Notes: generated from the letters alone by a model not told the origin. Positions 33,989 to 43,018 are shown, counted from the first letter of the stretch. The stretch is 44,002 bases of DNA from Herbinix sp. (GCA_029240245.1 JARBTJ010000026.1:1-44002), one strand, 5' to 3'. Made by a program: numbers and translations.

Positions 33989-34837
33989 TTACAATACAAT
34001 TTTACGGAATTCCCCGGGTGTTACGCCCGTATTTTTCTTAAACGTGGTAACGAAGCCAGATTCACTGGAAAAGCCACATTCATCTGCTATTTTCTTTAAG
34101 GGTCGGTCGGTTCCTTTGAGTAGAATCTTCGCCTGATTGATTCTCGCCTTTACCACATATTCATGGGGGGTGTATCCGCTAACCTTCTTAAAGGTTCGGG
34201 CAAAATAAAACTCACTTAGGGACACATTTTTGGCAAGAACCGATATGTCTAAATTCCCATTTAGGTTTTCCGTCACATAACGCATGGTATCCTCCAAAAT
34301 GGTACTACCGTTTACACTTCCACCTTCATAGGAAGTAAGGCTTGGAAACAATTCTGAAAGTACTGCACAGATATAAGAACTGATGACAGCTTCATTATCC
34401 CGATTGCCTTTAAAAGAGTTCTCAAAAATCTTTTTGATATAATGGACTGCGCGGCTTGCATCGAGCAAAGTGAAGACACTGCAATCATATTCCGATAAAG
34501 CTCTGTCATACTCTTTGGCTGAGATTCCGTCGTAATGAAACCAAAGCGTCTCTAAATCCTCAGAAGCCTCATAACCGTGAGGTTCGTAGCAGTTCATATA
34601 GACGATATCTCCGGCCTTTGCCGCATTATATCTGCCACTTACGTTAATGCGTGCCTTTCCCTTGACTATATACATGATTAAATAGCTATTATATTTGTCT
34701 CTCTGTACGTGATACCCTTCCTCATACAGGTAATGCCCGGTACAGGTGACATATAAAAAGGTATTGAGCGCCAGATTGCTGGGGGTACAGAAATAGACAT
34801 CCGATATTTTTTTAATTCCCTTTTCGTTGGTTTTCAT
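33989..34837 (-). CDS. AraC-family transcriptional regulator
   Basis: A 282-residue regulator. An N-terminal cupin-like sensing domain covers about 20-150 (GKARINVSGRYNAAKAGDIVYMNCYEPHGYEAS). The C-terminal pair of helix-turn-helices is at about 180-280 (LDISVLAKNVSLSEFYFARTF, KVSGYTPHEYVVKARI, KKIADECGFSSESGFVTTF, TPGEFRKIV). It sits between the DUF5107-TPR gene and the glycosidase pair on the same strand, so it likely activates this carbohydrate module in response to a sugar. GGAGGT precedes the ATG. Confidence 0.92.
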   Translation of the reverse strand: MKTNEKGIKKISDVYFCTPSNLALNTFLYVTCTGHYLYEEGYHVQRDKYNSYLIMYIVKGKARINVSGRYNAAKAGDIVYMNCYEPHGYEASEDLETLWFHYDGISAKEYDRALSEYDCSVFTLLDASRAVHYIKKIFENSFKGNRDNEAVISSYICAVLSELFPSLTSYEGGSVNGSTILEDTMRYVTENLNGNLDISVLAKNVSLSEFYFARTFKKVSGYTPHEYVVKARINQAKILLKGTDRPLKKIADECGFSSESGFVTTFKKNTGVTPGEFRKIVL

Positions 34838-35004
34838 TCCATACCTCCTTGTAAATTTTTTAAATAAAAATGATATTCATCATTTATCCTAAGGATAATA
34901 GCCCTGGCATCCATCTTAAATTAATTCTATTTTTTTATTTTTCTTAATTCTATATTTCTTATTACTTTTGTATAACCTTTTATTATGCAAAGTCAAACCT
35001 TATA

Positions 35005-38000
35005 TTACAGAGCATTGTGATGCACATTAACGCCTATGTGCGCACAATCCAGACTTCTGACATTGTCAAAAGCTTCTTCCGCCTTCGCTTTTTCACCAAG
35101 CCCGAGATAACCAAGTCCAATCAGATAATTACAATGTATTTTATTCTTTTTCGTCAAGTCCTCGTCAAAGATAAGGAAATCCGGTAAGGATACGGCAAAA
35201 AAGTCGATCTTGATCCGGTCGTCCATATGCTGCTGTCCATATGCAATCAAATTTTGGAACACACTTACTGCTTCTTTTGCTGCGCCAATCCGTAGCTGAG
35301 CTAATGCCTTAAACAGGCTGCGGTCTGCCGGCTGGTCGTTGTAAAACATCGCATTACCAAGCTCAAAGGCTCCTTCTGCCGCTAAAGACCAGTACTTATC
35401 TGCCAGGCTTAAATTACCCATTTTCTCATACAGACAGCCGATGTAATAATCCAGATGATTATCCTTCGCTCCGGCAAGTTTTCCTTCGCCCAGATTAACC
35501 GGATAGAATTTAGCCTCCTCGAGCAGATTTATCGCTGCTTCGATGTCTTCCTTGGATGCGTTTTGATTCAGAAGGCATTTCTTCGCAAGCTGCAGTCTGG
35601 ATATCATATACTGCTCAGAGATCTTACCTTCGCCACCTTCCCAAGGATGGAAGATGTGTTCTTTGATGCAGTTAAATGCTTCTTCATATTCACCGTTAAG
35701 GTTAAGCAGTGTTACATATTCCGTATATAAATCATCCCTCTCTGTTAAGAGGCTCTCATATTTACGTAAGAAATACACACGTTCCTTTACACTAACGCCC
35801 ACCTTCCTGTATAGCTGATCCAACTCAAACAGGATACGCACATCGCTTGTGCCTTGTGCAAATGCTTTCTCCATCTCACTTCTGGCCACATCCTTATCAC
35901 TGGTCTTATTGTAATAATATATCGCCATATTACGGTGAACCGTAGGGAAATCCGGATTTAATTCTGCCGATATTTTATAGCAGCGGATGCTATTGTCGTA
36001 TTGCTTCTTATCATACCACAAAATGCCCAGATAATACCACGCTTTGTCATCACTTGGATGAACCGCGACTACATCTTCAAGTACAATAATATCCCACAGT
36101 TTGTTCGGGAAGCAATAATCGGAGGATGCTTTCGCGGCTTTCGTATAACACTCTTTGCCAATGCTTTCCTGATTAATTTTACGATTAATATATCCTTGAT
36201 AATATAACACCATCGGGTGTTCCTTACCGTAAAGCTTGAGAATATGAATAGCCTCCTCATATAATCCGGCTTCTGCATATTCCATTGCAAGCTCAAGATA
36301 GATATTCGGCTTCTCACCAATTCTTGCAACCATACTATTTGCTATGGCTTCATATTCCTCGGAAAGCAATGCTTTCTCAAACATACTGTGATAATCAAAG
36401 GGATCAAGAGCAAGTGTTTCCTTAAGATATTCCACAGCCTTTTCCTTATTATTTAAAAGTCTTAACAGGGAAGTCTTTAAGCCTCTGGCTTTCATATTAT
36501 GTGCATTACGAACTAAGGACTGTTCTACGAGCACTAGCGCCTCTTCAAGACACTTCTCTTTCGCTTTAATCAAAGCCGAATAATAGAAACAATTTTCCTG
36601 CTGTTCCTTGCTCCAGGCTGCTTTTCGGAAAGAGGCATAGGCTTCCTTTGTATTACCTAAATAATAATCGCACAGACCACTTAAGTACATAGCTTCCGAA
36701 TCATAGGGATTTGGATTGAATCTCTTTGACTTAGTGACAGCACGGTTTAAATATTCCTTCGCCAGGGCAAATTGTCCTCTTCTAAGAAGCAATGCTCCAT
36801 ATGCCGTATTTAGGCGGTAATCGGTTGCCTCCCGTTTCAGACCTTCCAGATAATAATCCTCCGGTTCATAGGTTGCGTGACGGTATTGCTCCAGGTGCAA
36901 ACCAATCAGGTATAACTCTTCGAGAGTTTCTACATCTTTGGGCTCTTTTACCGGCTTTGCAGCTTCCGGGATTTCCTCATCCCCGCTCTCCGGGATGTAT
37001 TTTAATAATTCTTCACCCTTTTCATCGAATAACCAGAAGGTAAGGTCATTAAATTCACAGTTTTCCAGTTCTGCTAACTTTTCGATACAGGTTACCGGTG
37101 ATGCTTCAGCAATTGCTTCCGTCCAAAGGGTTTCATTGCCTTTTTTAATTGAAAGTGTAACATTCCTATATTCGCTGGTCATATAAAGCTTTAAGCTTAC
37201 TTTGAGCTTATTGTCTTCTGACTCCGTCTGAACACCCAATGCACCGCAAAGCTCAGCGGATTTTATCATACCAACGCCTTTATAAGGCATAAAATACTGT
37301 GTAAAGGTCTTTTCTTCAAAGGGCTTCAACCAGGTGAAATCAGGCTGATTATCGGTGAATACACCGGTCATCAATTCAATATATGGACCATTCTCATCCG
37401 TTAAATTGCGGTCCCACGCTTTTCCAAAGTCACCGCAGCCCCAGGTCCACTGCTTCTTACCGGGTGAAATGTGATGATCTGCAATATGTAAAATACCTGC
37501 CTGTACGCCTTCATCGTAACCACCCACAAAATTGTAGCTGGAGCGGTAAGCCATGTAGGAGGTGGGAACCGGAATGTTCTTATATCTTGAAATGTCTACA
37601 CCCTTAGAGTAGTCCATTTTATAATAAGTTCCCGTAGCGATCGGGAAGGTGGATACATCCCTTTTACCATGATCATAAACGGCATGCACATCCGGAGGGA
37701 AAACGGAAAATGTATTATCATTTACAGCAACCGCAGGATTTGCCCACCAGAGGAAAGTCTGAGGAAGGGGGGTTCGGTTATAAAGCTGTCCCTTAATTTC
37801 TATGTAAGCTTTATCCGGATATAGCGTAAACGATGCCATACCCTTCGTTCCGTACATTACATCAATCTCATTCACAGCTACTGTCACACTGCCGTCTTCA
37901 TTTTCCCGGCTAGTATATTCCGCCGGAGAAAAGGTTGTCGGTCTGTGATGCTGTGGCCAGTTAAATTCGATACCACCAGAAATCCAGGGTCCGGCAAGAC

Positions 38001-38316
38001 CAACCAGAGCTGGCTTAATTACCTCATTATAATACACAAAATCATAGCCGTTGGTTTTGTCATAAGCGCGTTGAATTCTTCCACCCAGCTCCGGAAGAAT
38101 CATAACCTTTAGATACTTATTTTCAAGGAACAGGGCTTTATATTCCTTGTCCTTCTTCTCATCGTAAATCTTTTCGATTACAGGTAGCGGATACACTTTT
38201 CCTGAGCTTCCCTGATATACACGTTTCTCTAAGAACATAGGGTTCTTATCCGGTGTTCCAACCTCATAAGTCGGAATTACTACAATTTCTTCCCAAACAT
38301 GTGCTTTTTCTTGCAT
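35005..38316 (-). CDS. DUF5107-TPR protein, probable sugar-related
   Basis: A 1103-residue cytoplasmic protein with no signal peptide. About 1-350 is the DUF5107 domain, a mutarotase-like beta-sandwich (LKVMILPELGGRIQRAYDKTNG, GGIEFNWPQHHRPTTFSP, WGCGDFGKAWDRN). After a linker, about 465-1095 is built of tetratricopeptide repeats (for example YDSEAMYLSGLCDYYLGNTK, KAWYYLGILWYDKKQYDNSI, HCNYLIGLGYLGLGEKAK). DUF5107 proteins occur in carbohydrate-utilisation loci, in keeping with the AraC, mutarotase and GH-D genes downstream. AGGAGG precedes the ATG. Possible cre-like sequence lies at 38351-38366. Biochemical role unknown. Confidence 0.8.
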   Translation of the reverse strand: MQEKAHVWEEIVVIPTYEVGTPDKNPMFLEKRVYQGSSGKVYPLPVIEKIYDEKKDKEYKALFLENKYLKVMILPELGGRIQRAYDKTNGYDFVYYNEVIKPALVGLAGPWISGGIEFNWPQHHRPTTFSPAEYTSRENEDGSVTVAVNEIDVMYGTKGMASFTLYPDKAYIEIKGQLYNRTPLPQTFLWWANPAVAVNDNTFSVFPPDVHAVYDHGKRDVSTFPIATGTYYKMDYSKGVDISRYKNIPVPTSYMAYRSSYNFVGGYDEGVQAGILHIADHHISPGKKQWTWGCGDFGKAWDRNLTDENGPYIELMTGVFTDNQPDFTWLKPFEEKTFTQYFMPYKGVGMIKSAELCGALGVQTESEDNKLKVSLKLYMTSEYRNVTLSIKKGNETLWTEAIAEASPVTCIEKLAELENCEFNDLTFWLFDEKGEELLKYIPESGDEEIPEAAKPVKEPKDVETLEELYLIGLHLEQYRHATYEPEDYYLEGLKREATDYRLNTAYGALLLRRGQFALAKEYLNRAVTKSKRFNPNPYDSEAMYLSGLCDYYLGNTKEAYASFRKAAWSKEQQENCFYYSALIKAKEKCLEEALVLVEQSLVRNAHNMKARGLKTSLLRLLNNKEKAVEYLKETLALDPFDYHSMFEKALLSEEYEAIANSMVARIGEKPNIYLELAMEYAEAGLYEEAIHILKLYGKEHPMVLYYQGYINRKINQESIGKECYTKAAKASSDYCFPNKLWDIIVLEDVVAVHPSDDKAWYYLGILWYDKKQYDNSIRCYKISAELNPDFPTVHRNMAIYYYNKTSDKDVARSEMEKAFAQGTSDVRILFELDQLYRKVGVSVKERVYFLRKYESLLTERDDLYTEYVTLLNLNGEYEEAFNCIKEHIFHPWEGGEGKISEQYMISRLQLAKKCLLNQNASKEDIEAAINLLEEAKFYPVNLGEGKLAGAKDNHLDYYIGCLYEKMGNLSLADKYWSLAAEGAFELGNAMFYNDQPADRSLFKALAQLRIGAAKEAVSVFQNLIAYGQQHMDDRIKIDFFAVSLPDFLIFDEDLTKKNKIHCNYLIGLGYLGLGEKAKAEEAFDNVRSLDCAHIGVNVHHNAL

Positions 38317-38508
38317 TATTATTACCTCCTGATACTGATTAATAAGAAAACTATATCGTTTGCAATTTATATTTCTTGTGTATACAGTATCACGCAGTTA
38401 TCTTGATATCATTAGTTATATTTGCCCTGTTATTTTGATTTCTTGCTCTCTATTTTAGCATGTCTAATTAAGAAATACGAATCATTCTAGAGATATATAA
38501 ATTTACTC

Positions 38509-38540
38509 TTGACATGCAACCAAAAGGTTGCTAATATAAT
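38509..38540 (+). promoter_or_regulatory. ArsR-SRPBCC promoter with operator in the spacer
   Basis: TTGACA (38509-38514), 17-bp spacer, TAATAT (38532-38537); a TATAAT overlaps at 38535-38540. The spacer is filled by GCAACC-AAAA-GGTTGC (38516-38531), a perfect palindrome. A repressor dimer there would directly exclude RNA polymerase. The predicted start point is at or within 3 bases of the ATG at 38544. Confidence 0.82.
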
Positions 38541-38543
38541 CAT

Positions 38544-39302
38544 ATGGATAAAATATTTAATGCTTTAGGTGACAAATCACGTAGATATCTGTTGGATTTA
38601 TTGTATGAGAGAAATGGCCAGACTCTTACTGAGCTAAGTTCAAAATTAGACATGTCCAGACAGGCAGTAACAAAGCATCTTAAAATTTTAGAATGTGCAG
38701 ATTTAGTAGTACCTGTATGGAAAGGGAAAGAGAAGATGCATTATCTTAATCCAATTCCACTAAAACTTATTTATACACGTTGGATCAATAAATTTGATGA
38801 AAATCGAATACGGGGTCTTTATGAGTTAAAAAATGATCTGGAAAATGCTAATCAGGAGGTTAAAATGAAAGGTTTTGTATATCAAATTGTTATAGCATCA
38901 AGTGCAGATAAAATTTGGGAATCATTAACGAAGCCAGAATTTACACAAAAGTTCTGGTTTGGACGTAGTGTAATTTCTGACTGGAACGTCGGTTCGTCGG
39001 TGTCTGTTATTACACCGGAAGGAAACGAGGAAGTGAAAGGAGAGGTTATTGAATTTCAGCCCTGCAAACGGCTTTCTTATACATGGAAGACACCGGATGT
39101 AACTACCGAAGAGGCAACAACTGTTGTGTTCGAATTACAGGAGATGGGCCCTATGACCAAATTGACAATCCTACATGATATCGATGCCGATAATGCGAAA
39201 TTCCAACAGGCTGCAGCGGGATGGACGTTTATTCTCTGTGGACTCAAAACCTTCCTGGAAACTGGAGCTCCTATGCCCTCGGTTCCATGGAAGAAGGGAT
39301 AA
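38544..39302 (+). CDS. ArsR-type regulator fused to SRPBCC (AHSA1-like) domain
   Basis: A 252-residue fusion. Residues 1-95 are an ArsR-type winged helix (MDKIFNALGDKSRRYLLDLL, TELSSKLDMSRQAVTKHLKIL, VPVWKGKEKMHYLNP). Residues about 107-250 are an AHSA1/CalC-like SRPBCC domain (YQIVIASSADKIWESLTKPEF, FWFGRSVISDWNVGS, LTILHDIDADN, GWTFILCGLKTFLET), a hydrophobic ligand-binding fold. In most genomes these are neighbouring genes; here one chain could bind a ligand and DNA. No metal-binding Cys pair is seen, so it is not a metal sensor. There is no ribosome site and the -10 is almost at the ATG, suggesting leaderless translation. The start is fixed by the standard ArsR N-terminus. Confidence 0.88.
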   Translation: MDKIFNALGDKSRRYLLDLLYERNGQTLTELSSKLDMSRQAVTKHLKILECADLVVPVWKGKEKMHYLNPIPLKLIYTRWINKFDENRIRGLYELKNDLENANQEVKMKGFVYQIVIASSADKIWESLTKPEFTQKFWFGRSVISDWNVGSSVSVITPEGNEEVKGEVIEFQPCKRLSYTWKTPDVTTEEATTVVFELQEMGPMTKLTILHDIDADNAKFQQAAAGWTFILCGLKTFLETGAPMPSVPWKKG

Positions 39303-39335
39303 AAATATCGTATAAGCTTTAGAGCTGTAATAGGT

Positions 39336-39376
39336 AAAACGAGACTAATCTAATAATGATTCGTCTCGTTTTTTAA
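39336..39376 (+). terminator. Terminator after the ArsR-SRPBCC gene
   Basis: AAAACGAGAC (39336-39345) pairs with GTCTCGTTTT (39363-39372), extended inside by AATC/GATT, followed by TTAAG. Confidence 0.85.
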
Positions 39377-39547
39377 GTGACAACTGGCATTGAACGGATT
39401 ACATATGGGAAAGGAAGGGGTTAAATCACTTCTTGTTTATTATACAATTAAAGTTCTTAATGCTCACATAATAGTGCACATATTTTTATGTATCGAAATC
39501 TTGCGATATATGACTCTGTTGTTGGGTGACCGGTGAAAAATTAGACT

Positions 39548-40387
39548 TTACTCACCATAATATCTTTGAATCGCCTGTGCAATATACTCTGCACTTCCAT
39601 TTCCATATTGGCTATCGTTTACCTCTGCCAACTTTACATTTTGTAAATACTCTTTTGCTAAATCCAACAATATGGCTCTGGCATTATCAATTTTGAACAT
39701 ATCTTTATAGACTTCAACTAATTTTGCAACAGCTTCTTTTTCTAAATCAATATTTCCGCTTTCTTTTGCCTGAAGCATTTGTCTGTATGCTTCGTCATTC
39801 TTATTTTGTTGCTGTATTAGTTCTTCTTTGTTCCCATCCGACTGCAGGACCGCATCTACAGCTTTTTCTTTACCACCATACCATTTTATTATATCTGCCA
39901 CCGCCTGCTCGTTTTGGAAGCCAGTAGATAGATGTTCACGATATTTTTCTATACTGCCATATAGCTTTATTTGTTCCTCAAGGGCTTCTTTCGACATACA
40001 TTCTAGAGTATGGTTTAAAATTTTCTGCACATCACCATCATTAAACGCTTCAAAAGTCATTGTATTAACTCCTTTCATCACATCGGTTATCAAATCAATA
40101 AGACCATCTAAACGGTTACGTTTCTTTTCTAACAGAGATTTTTGGGCTATTAAAACTTGTTCTTTATCTAAATTAGGATTTTCTAAAATTTGCTTTATAT
40201 CAGCTAATGATATCTCTAATTCTCTAAAAAACATAATTTGTTGCAACTTTTCCAATGCTTTGTTATCATAAAGCCGGTAACCCGTCTTTGTTAATTGCGT
40301 AGGTTTTAACAGTCCAATTTCGTCATAATACCGCAATGTCCGTATACTTACTTTAGTGATTTCTGATACTTCTTTTACAGTTTTCAT
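39548..40387 (-). CDS. MerR-family regulator with TipAS-like C-terminal domain
   Basis: A 279-residue regulator. Residues 1-70 are a MerR winged helix (VKEVSEITKVSIRTLRYYDEIGLLKP, GYRLYDNKALEKLQQI). A coiled-coil linker covers about 75-120. The all-helical C-terminal half (about 140-279, EQAVADIIKWYGGKEKAVDAV onward) resembles the TipAS drug-binding domain of TipA/Mta-type regulators, so it may sense a hydrophobic compound or antibiotic. GGAGGT precedes the ATG. Its promoter has the 19-bp spacer typical of MerR-activated genes. No efflux pump gene is adjacent. Confidence 0.82.
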   Translation of the reverse strand: MKTVKEVSEITKVSIRTLRYYDEIGLLKPTQLTKTGYRLYDNKALEKLQQIMFFRELEISLADIKQILENPNLDKEQVLIAQKSLLEKKRNRLDGLIDLITDVMKGVNTMTFEAFNDGDVQKILNHTLECMSKEALEEQIKLYGSIEKYREHLSTGFQNEQAVADIIKWYGGKEKAVDAVLQSDGNKEELIQQQNKNDEAYRQMLQAKESGNIDLEKEAVAKLVEVYKDMFKIDNARAILLDLAKEYLQNVKLAEVNDSQYGNGSAEYIAQAIQRYYGE

Positions 40388-40407
40388 CGTAACCTCCCTT
40401 CCATTTC

Positions 40408-40438
40408 ATCCTAAACCGTTACGCGACGAGAGAGTCAA
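40408..40438 (-). promoter_or_regulatory. MerR-type 19-bp-spacer promoter
   Basis: On the minus strand TTGACT (40433-40438), 19-bp spacer, TAGGAT (40408-40413). The spacer contains an imperfect dyad centred on CGTTACGCGACG. The long spacer is the hallmark of MerR-controlled promoters and suggests autoregulation. Confidence 0.8.
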
Positions 40439-40452
40439 TACATTTTTTCATT

Positions 40453-40920
40453 TTACTTTTTTCTTTTTATTTTTTCATTCAAATTTTTCATTAACTTTTT
40501 TCTTTTTTGATCTTTTTTTGATAAGCAATAGCGTATTGTCACAACACATGCCATCACAAGTAACAGATGTAATATCGTGTGATAAACATCCGGAATGTAC
40601 CTTGTACTTGAATCAAACCAATGGATTGAATTATTAAAATAACGGATTTTCGCTTCACCATTTCCAAAAATGGTGAACCATTCATGATTTAAAAATTGCG
40701 CTATAAACCATATGAATAGCCAAATAGAAAGTATGTATTTCCCGATATTATCTTTTAACACAAATAGCAGTAATGCTATTAGGAAACATATGTAAAATAT
40801 ACCATCTTCCTTATAGGATTGAGTTACAAGATAGTTTTCCCCAACATAGACGCCTATCATATCCAAAGAAAACCATATGAGTAATACCAAATTTACAATT
40901 ACACAATTTCTCTTTTTCAT
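40453..40920 (-). CDS. Small membrane protein of unknown family
   Basis: I do not recognise this 155-residue protein. It has four predicted membrane helices (about 7-27, 41-59, 62-81, 112-131) and a strongly basic C-terminal tail (KKDQKRKKLMKNLNEKIKRKK). An outward segment between helices 3 and 4 contains the aromatic-rich stretch HEWFTIFGNGEAKIRYF. It ends 15 bp before the -35 of the downstream MerR gene. No enzymatic motif is visible. Confidence 0.65.
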   Translation of the reverse strand: MKKRNCVIVNLVLLIWFSLDMIGVYVGENYLVTQSYKEDGIFYICFLIALLLFVLKDNIGKYILSIWLFIWFIAQFLNHEWFTIFGNGEAKIRYFNNSIHWFDSSTRYIPDVYHTILHLLLVMACVVTIRYCLSKKDQKRKKLMKNLNEKIKRKK

Positions 40921-41050
40921 TTATGCACCCCTCGTTAAAAATCTGTTATAAATTTCTAAAACCATAATATCATACCAAATATAATATACAACTAATTTAT
41001 TGCTTTCCTTTTCCATTTAATAGTTTGTACTAATTCCAATACCTAACAAT

Positions 41051-41620
41051 TTAAACTGGATCGTTATTTTCGCCAATGAGAGCATCATAATGGTTGCGAT
41101 TGTTAATATAAGTCGATATCTCTTCTATCTTTTCATTCAGTGTTTTAGTTCCGTCAATTCGAAGGATAGGACACAAATACTTTCCAGCGCTTTGTTCGAG
41201 TAAACTAACATCCCTTTTAGCGGCAAACTCCTTGAATTTCCTATGTGACTCATACATATCGCCGCACTCGCGCACACGATCACCCCAACGTGCATATTCT
41301 CGATTTTCGATGCGTTTCATGCGTATTTCAGTAGGTGCTGTAAGGACGACTGCGAGGTCAAATATTGTTAGAAATCCATCGTCCCAACCCGAAATGTCAC
41401 CAGATACCACGAATGAGCCGTTTTTCTTCATATCTGAAAGCAGTGTTTTATTTCGTTCTTTCTGTGGTCTGATGGCGGTATATGGTATCTCAGTTTTATA
41501 AAACCAATAATCCTCTACATCAAAATGGGCATAATTTAACACAAGTGCAAGCTCACGCCCAAGTGTAGATTTGCCGGTGCCGTTTGCGCCGAGTAAGATT
41601 AAACTGTGTGGTTTATTCAT
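41051..41620 (-). CDS. P-loop nucleotide kinase-like ATPase
   Basis: A 189-residue protein with a Walker A motif at about 11-19 (GANGTGKST), a likely substrate-binding DVEDYW segment and a lid-like region (RIENREYARWGDRVRECGDM). This is the outline of adenylate/shikimate kinase-type P-loop kinases. No sequence feature fixes the substrate, and no pathway genes are next to it. The ribosome site is weak (GGAGACG, about 5 bases upstream). It lies just before the decayed tRNA-Cys end and may be part of the accessory region. Confidence 0.7.
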   Translation of the reverse strand: MNKPHSLILLGANGTGKSTLGRELALVLNYAHFDVEDYWFYKTEIPYTAIRPQKERNKTLLSDMKKNGSFVVSGDISGWDDGFLTIFDLAVVLTAPTEIRMKRIENREYARWGDRVRECGDMYESHRKFKEFAAKRDVSLLEQSAGKYLCPILRIDGTKTLNEKIEEISTYINNRNHYDALIGENNDPV

Positions 41621-41745
41621 TTCACCGTCTCCATTGTGTTATTATAATTTCAAAGGTCGTTACATGTATTCACCTTCTGTGGTTTATGTTATGCTTTCCA
41701 AGAAATCCCACGCCTTTTCTCCGACTTTGTATATATATAAAGAAT

Positions 41746-41811
41746 CCTCTAAGCCTTATTTTCAAAGTTTAGAGGACTTCATTGAGAGAGGCGACAACCA
41801 GATTTGTACTG
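41746..41811 (-). other. Decayed copy of a tRNA-Cys 3' end and its terminator
   Basis: Positions 41789-41811 match 43540-43562, the 3' end of the intact tRNA-Cys, at 22 of 23 bases. Next to it, CCTCTAAGCCTT (41746-41757) and AAAGTTTAGAGG (41764-41775) form a hairpin that mirrors the tRNA-Cys terminator at 43495-43527 but with changes. Order and spacing are the same in both places. The 5' part of the tRNA is absent, so this is not a functional gene. It looks like an attachment-site or duplication scar. Confidence 0.8.
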
Positions 41812-42001
41812 TTTGAACAGTTCTTAACCAGCATAGAAAGAGGGTTTTCAATCTTTGATACTGGATGCACCTTGTTTTCAGCAAAAAAAGTGATGTGATT
41901 CGAACAAATCCCCGCGCACTCAAGTACTAATAAATAGACGGTTTGCGTCTTCTGTTATTTATCTGCTCACATTCTTGCACGCATGGGATGTGTGCGTCCT
42001 T

Positions 42002-42958
42002 TTATATCTCCCTCAATTTAATTGGCACAAAAATTTCGTATTGATGATATCCTAATCCCTGTTTGATTTCGCTCGAGGGATTGACCATATGTCCCATATA
42101 AGTACGATTACTATGACGTTCGTCAAGCTTGAAGCCTGTATTTTCGAGCCATTTCATGATTTTTTGATTTACAATGTTCTGACTTTCCATATCTTCATCA
42201 ACGGATGTATGAACAGCGTATAATCCACCTTCAAAGTCAATGATATCATAGCCCCCACAATCCTCATTGGTCGCTCCATCTTCCACCATTATCCACCAAA
42301 CCAGACCGCCGTCCTCGCCAAAAAGGAAATCCAGCGGTGCATAGTGTACGCCATGGCGTTTTTTGTCATAATCGTTCCACCATTTTGAAAAGTTCCACAC
42401 TGTGGAAAATGTGGAATCCGGTGTTCCGGAAGTCGCCATTTTACATTTCGGTAGTTGAACGATTCGAACTTCAGGTGCCTTTTTCAGTTTTTCAGTCACA
42501 TCAAATAAGCGGTTCATATTGGATGGGTTGCCGTTATAGTCTACATTAGCAAGTTGATTTTCTAATTCCTTTGCTTTTTCATAAAGTAATTTAACATCTG
42601 AATCTTTGCCAAAATCAGATTTCTCAATCTGATGAATAAATTCTAAAACAACCTCTTTTAGCTCATGTAAAAGGGAAACTTCACCATCAATATCATCAAC
42701 CTTTTTACTCAACACCTCTAATACAACCTCAGAGCTTGACGTGTTAAAAATACGCTGTATATCTTTAATGCTGATGTTCAGCTTACGCAATATTAAAATC
42801 TGCTCCAGTCTTTTTACAGCCGTTTCATCATACATTCTGTAAGCATAATCGTGACTACGGATACTGTTAATTAGTCCCATATCCTCATAATATCGAAGTG
42901 AACGTGCAGATATATCATACTTGGTTGATATATCTCTGATTTTAGATAACTCGTTCAT
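42002..42958 (-). CDS. MerR-family regulator with GyrI-like effector domain
   Basis: A 318-residue regulator. Residues 1-70 are a MerR winged helix (KIRDISTKYDISARSLRYYEDMGL, YAYRMYDETAVKRLEQI), followed by a coiled coil (about 85-125) and a C-terminal GyrI-like/effector-binding domain (about 150-318, VRIVQLPKCKMATSGTP, WWIMVEDG, GGLYAVHTSVDEDM, YMGHMVNP, YEIFVPIKL). I chose the ATG at 42958 with TTGGAGG upstream rather than a TTG four codons earlier. Its promoter (42988-43018) has a 19-bp spacer. It is the only gene between the tRNA-Cys end copy and the intact tRNA-Cys. Confidence 0.85.
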   Translation of the reverse strand: MNELSKIRDISTKYDISARSLRYYEDMGLINSIRSHDYAYRMYDETAVKRLEQILILRKLNISIKDIQRIFNTSSSEVVLEVLSKKVDDIDGEVSLLHELKEVVLEFIHQIEKSDFGKDSDVKLLYEKAKELENQLANVDYNGNPSNMNRLFDVTEKLKKAPEVRIVQLPKCKMATSGTPDSTFSTVWNFSKWWNDYDKKRHGVHYAPLDFLFGEDGGLVWWIMVEDGATNEDCGGYDIIDFEGGLYAVHTSVDEDMESQNIVNQKIMKWLENTGFKLDERHSNRTYMGHMVNPSSEIKQGLGYHQYEIFVPIKLREI

Positions 42959-42987
42959 ATTAACCTCCAAACCATTGTTTTGGTTTT

Positions 42988-43018
42988 AGTATAAACTATT
43001 CCCCAACGATAGAGTCAA
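42988..43018 (-). promoter_or_regulatory. MerR-type 19-bp-spacer promoter
   Basis: On the minus strand TTGACT (43013-43018), 19-bp spacer, TATACT (42988-42993). The spacer contains the dyad CTAT...ATAG. Autoregulation by the MerR protein is likely. Confidence 0.82.

Noticed and set aside
41571-41816. 81-codon plus-strand frame ending in GDNQICTV
   Set aside because: It is antisense to the kinase-like gene start and then reads through the tRNA-Cys remnant; no ribosome site.
41880-42000. Possible second tRNA fragment (GATTCGAAC-like stretch) and hairpin before the MerR gene end
   Set aside because: Only a TTCGAA-type core resembles a T-arm; no stem or anticodon arm could be built. The hairpin near 41980 has mismatches and no secure T-run.
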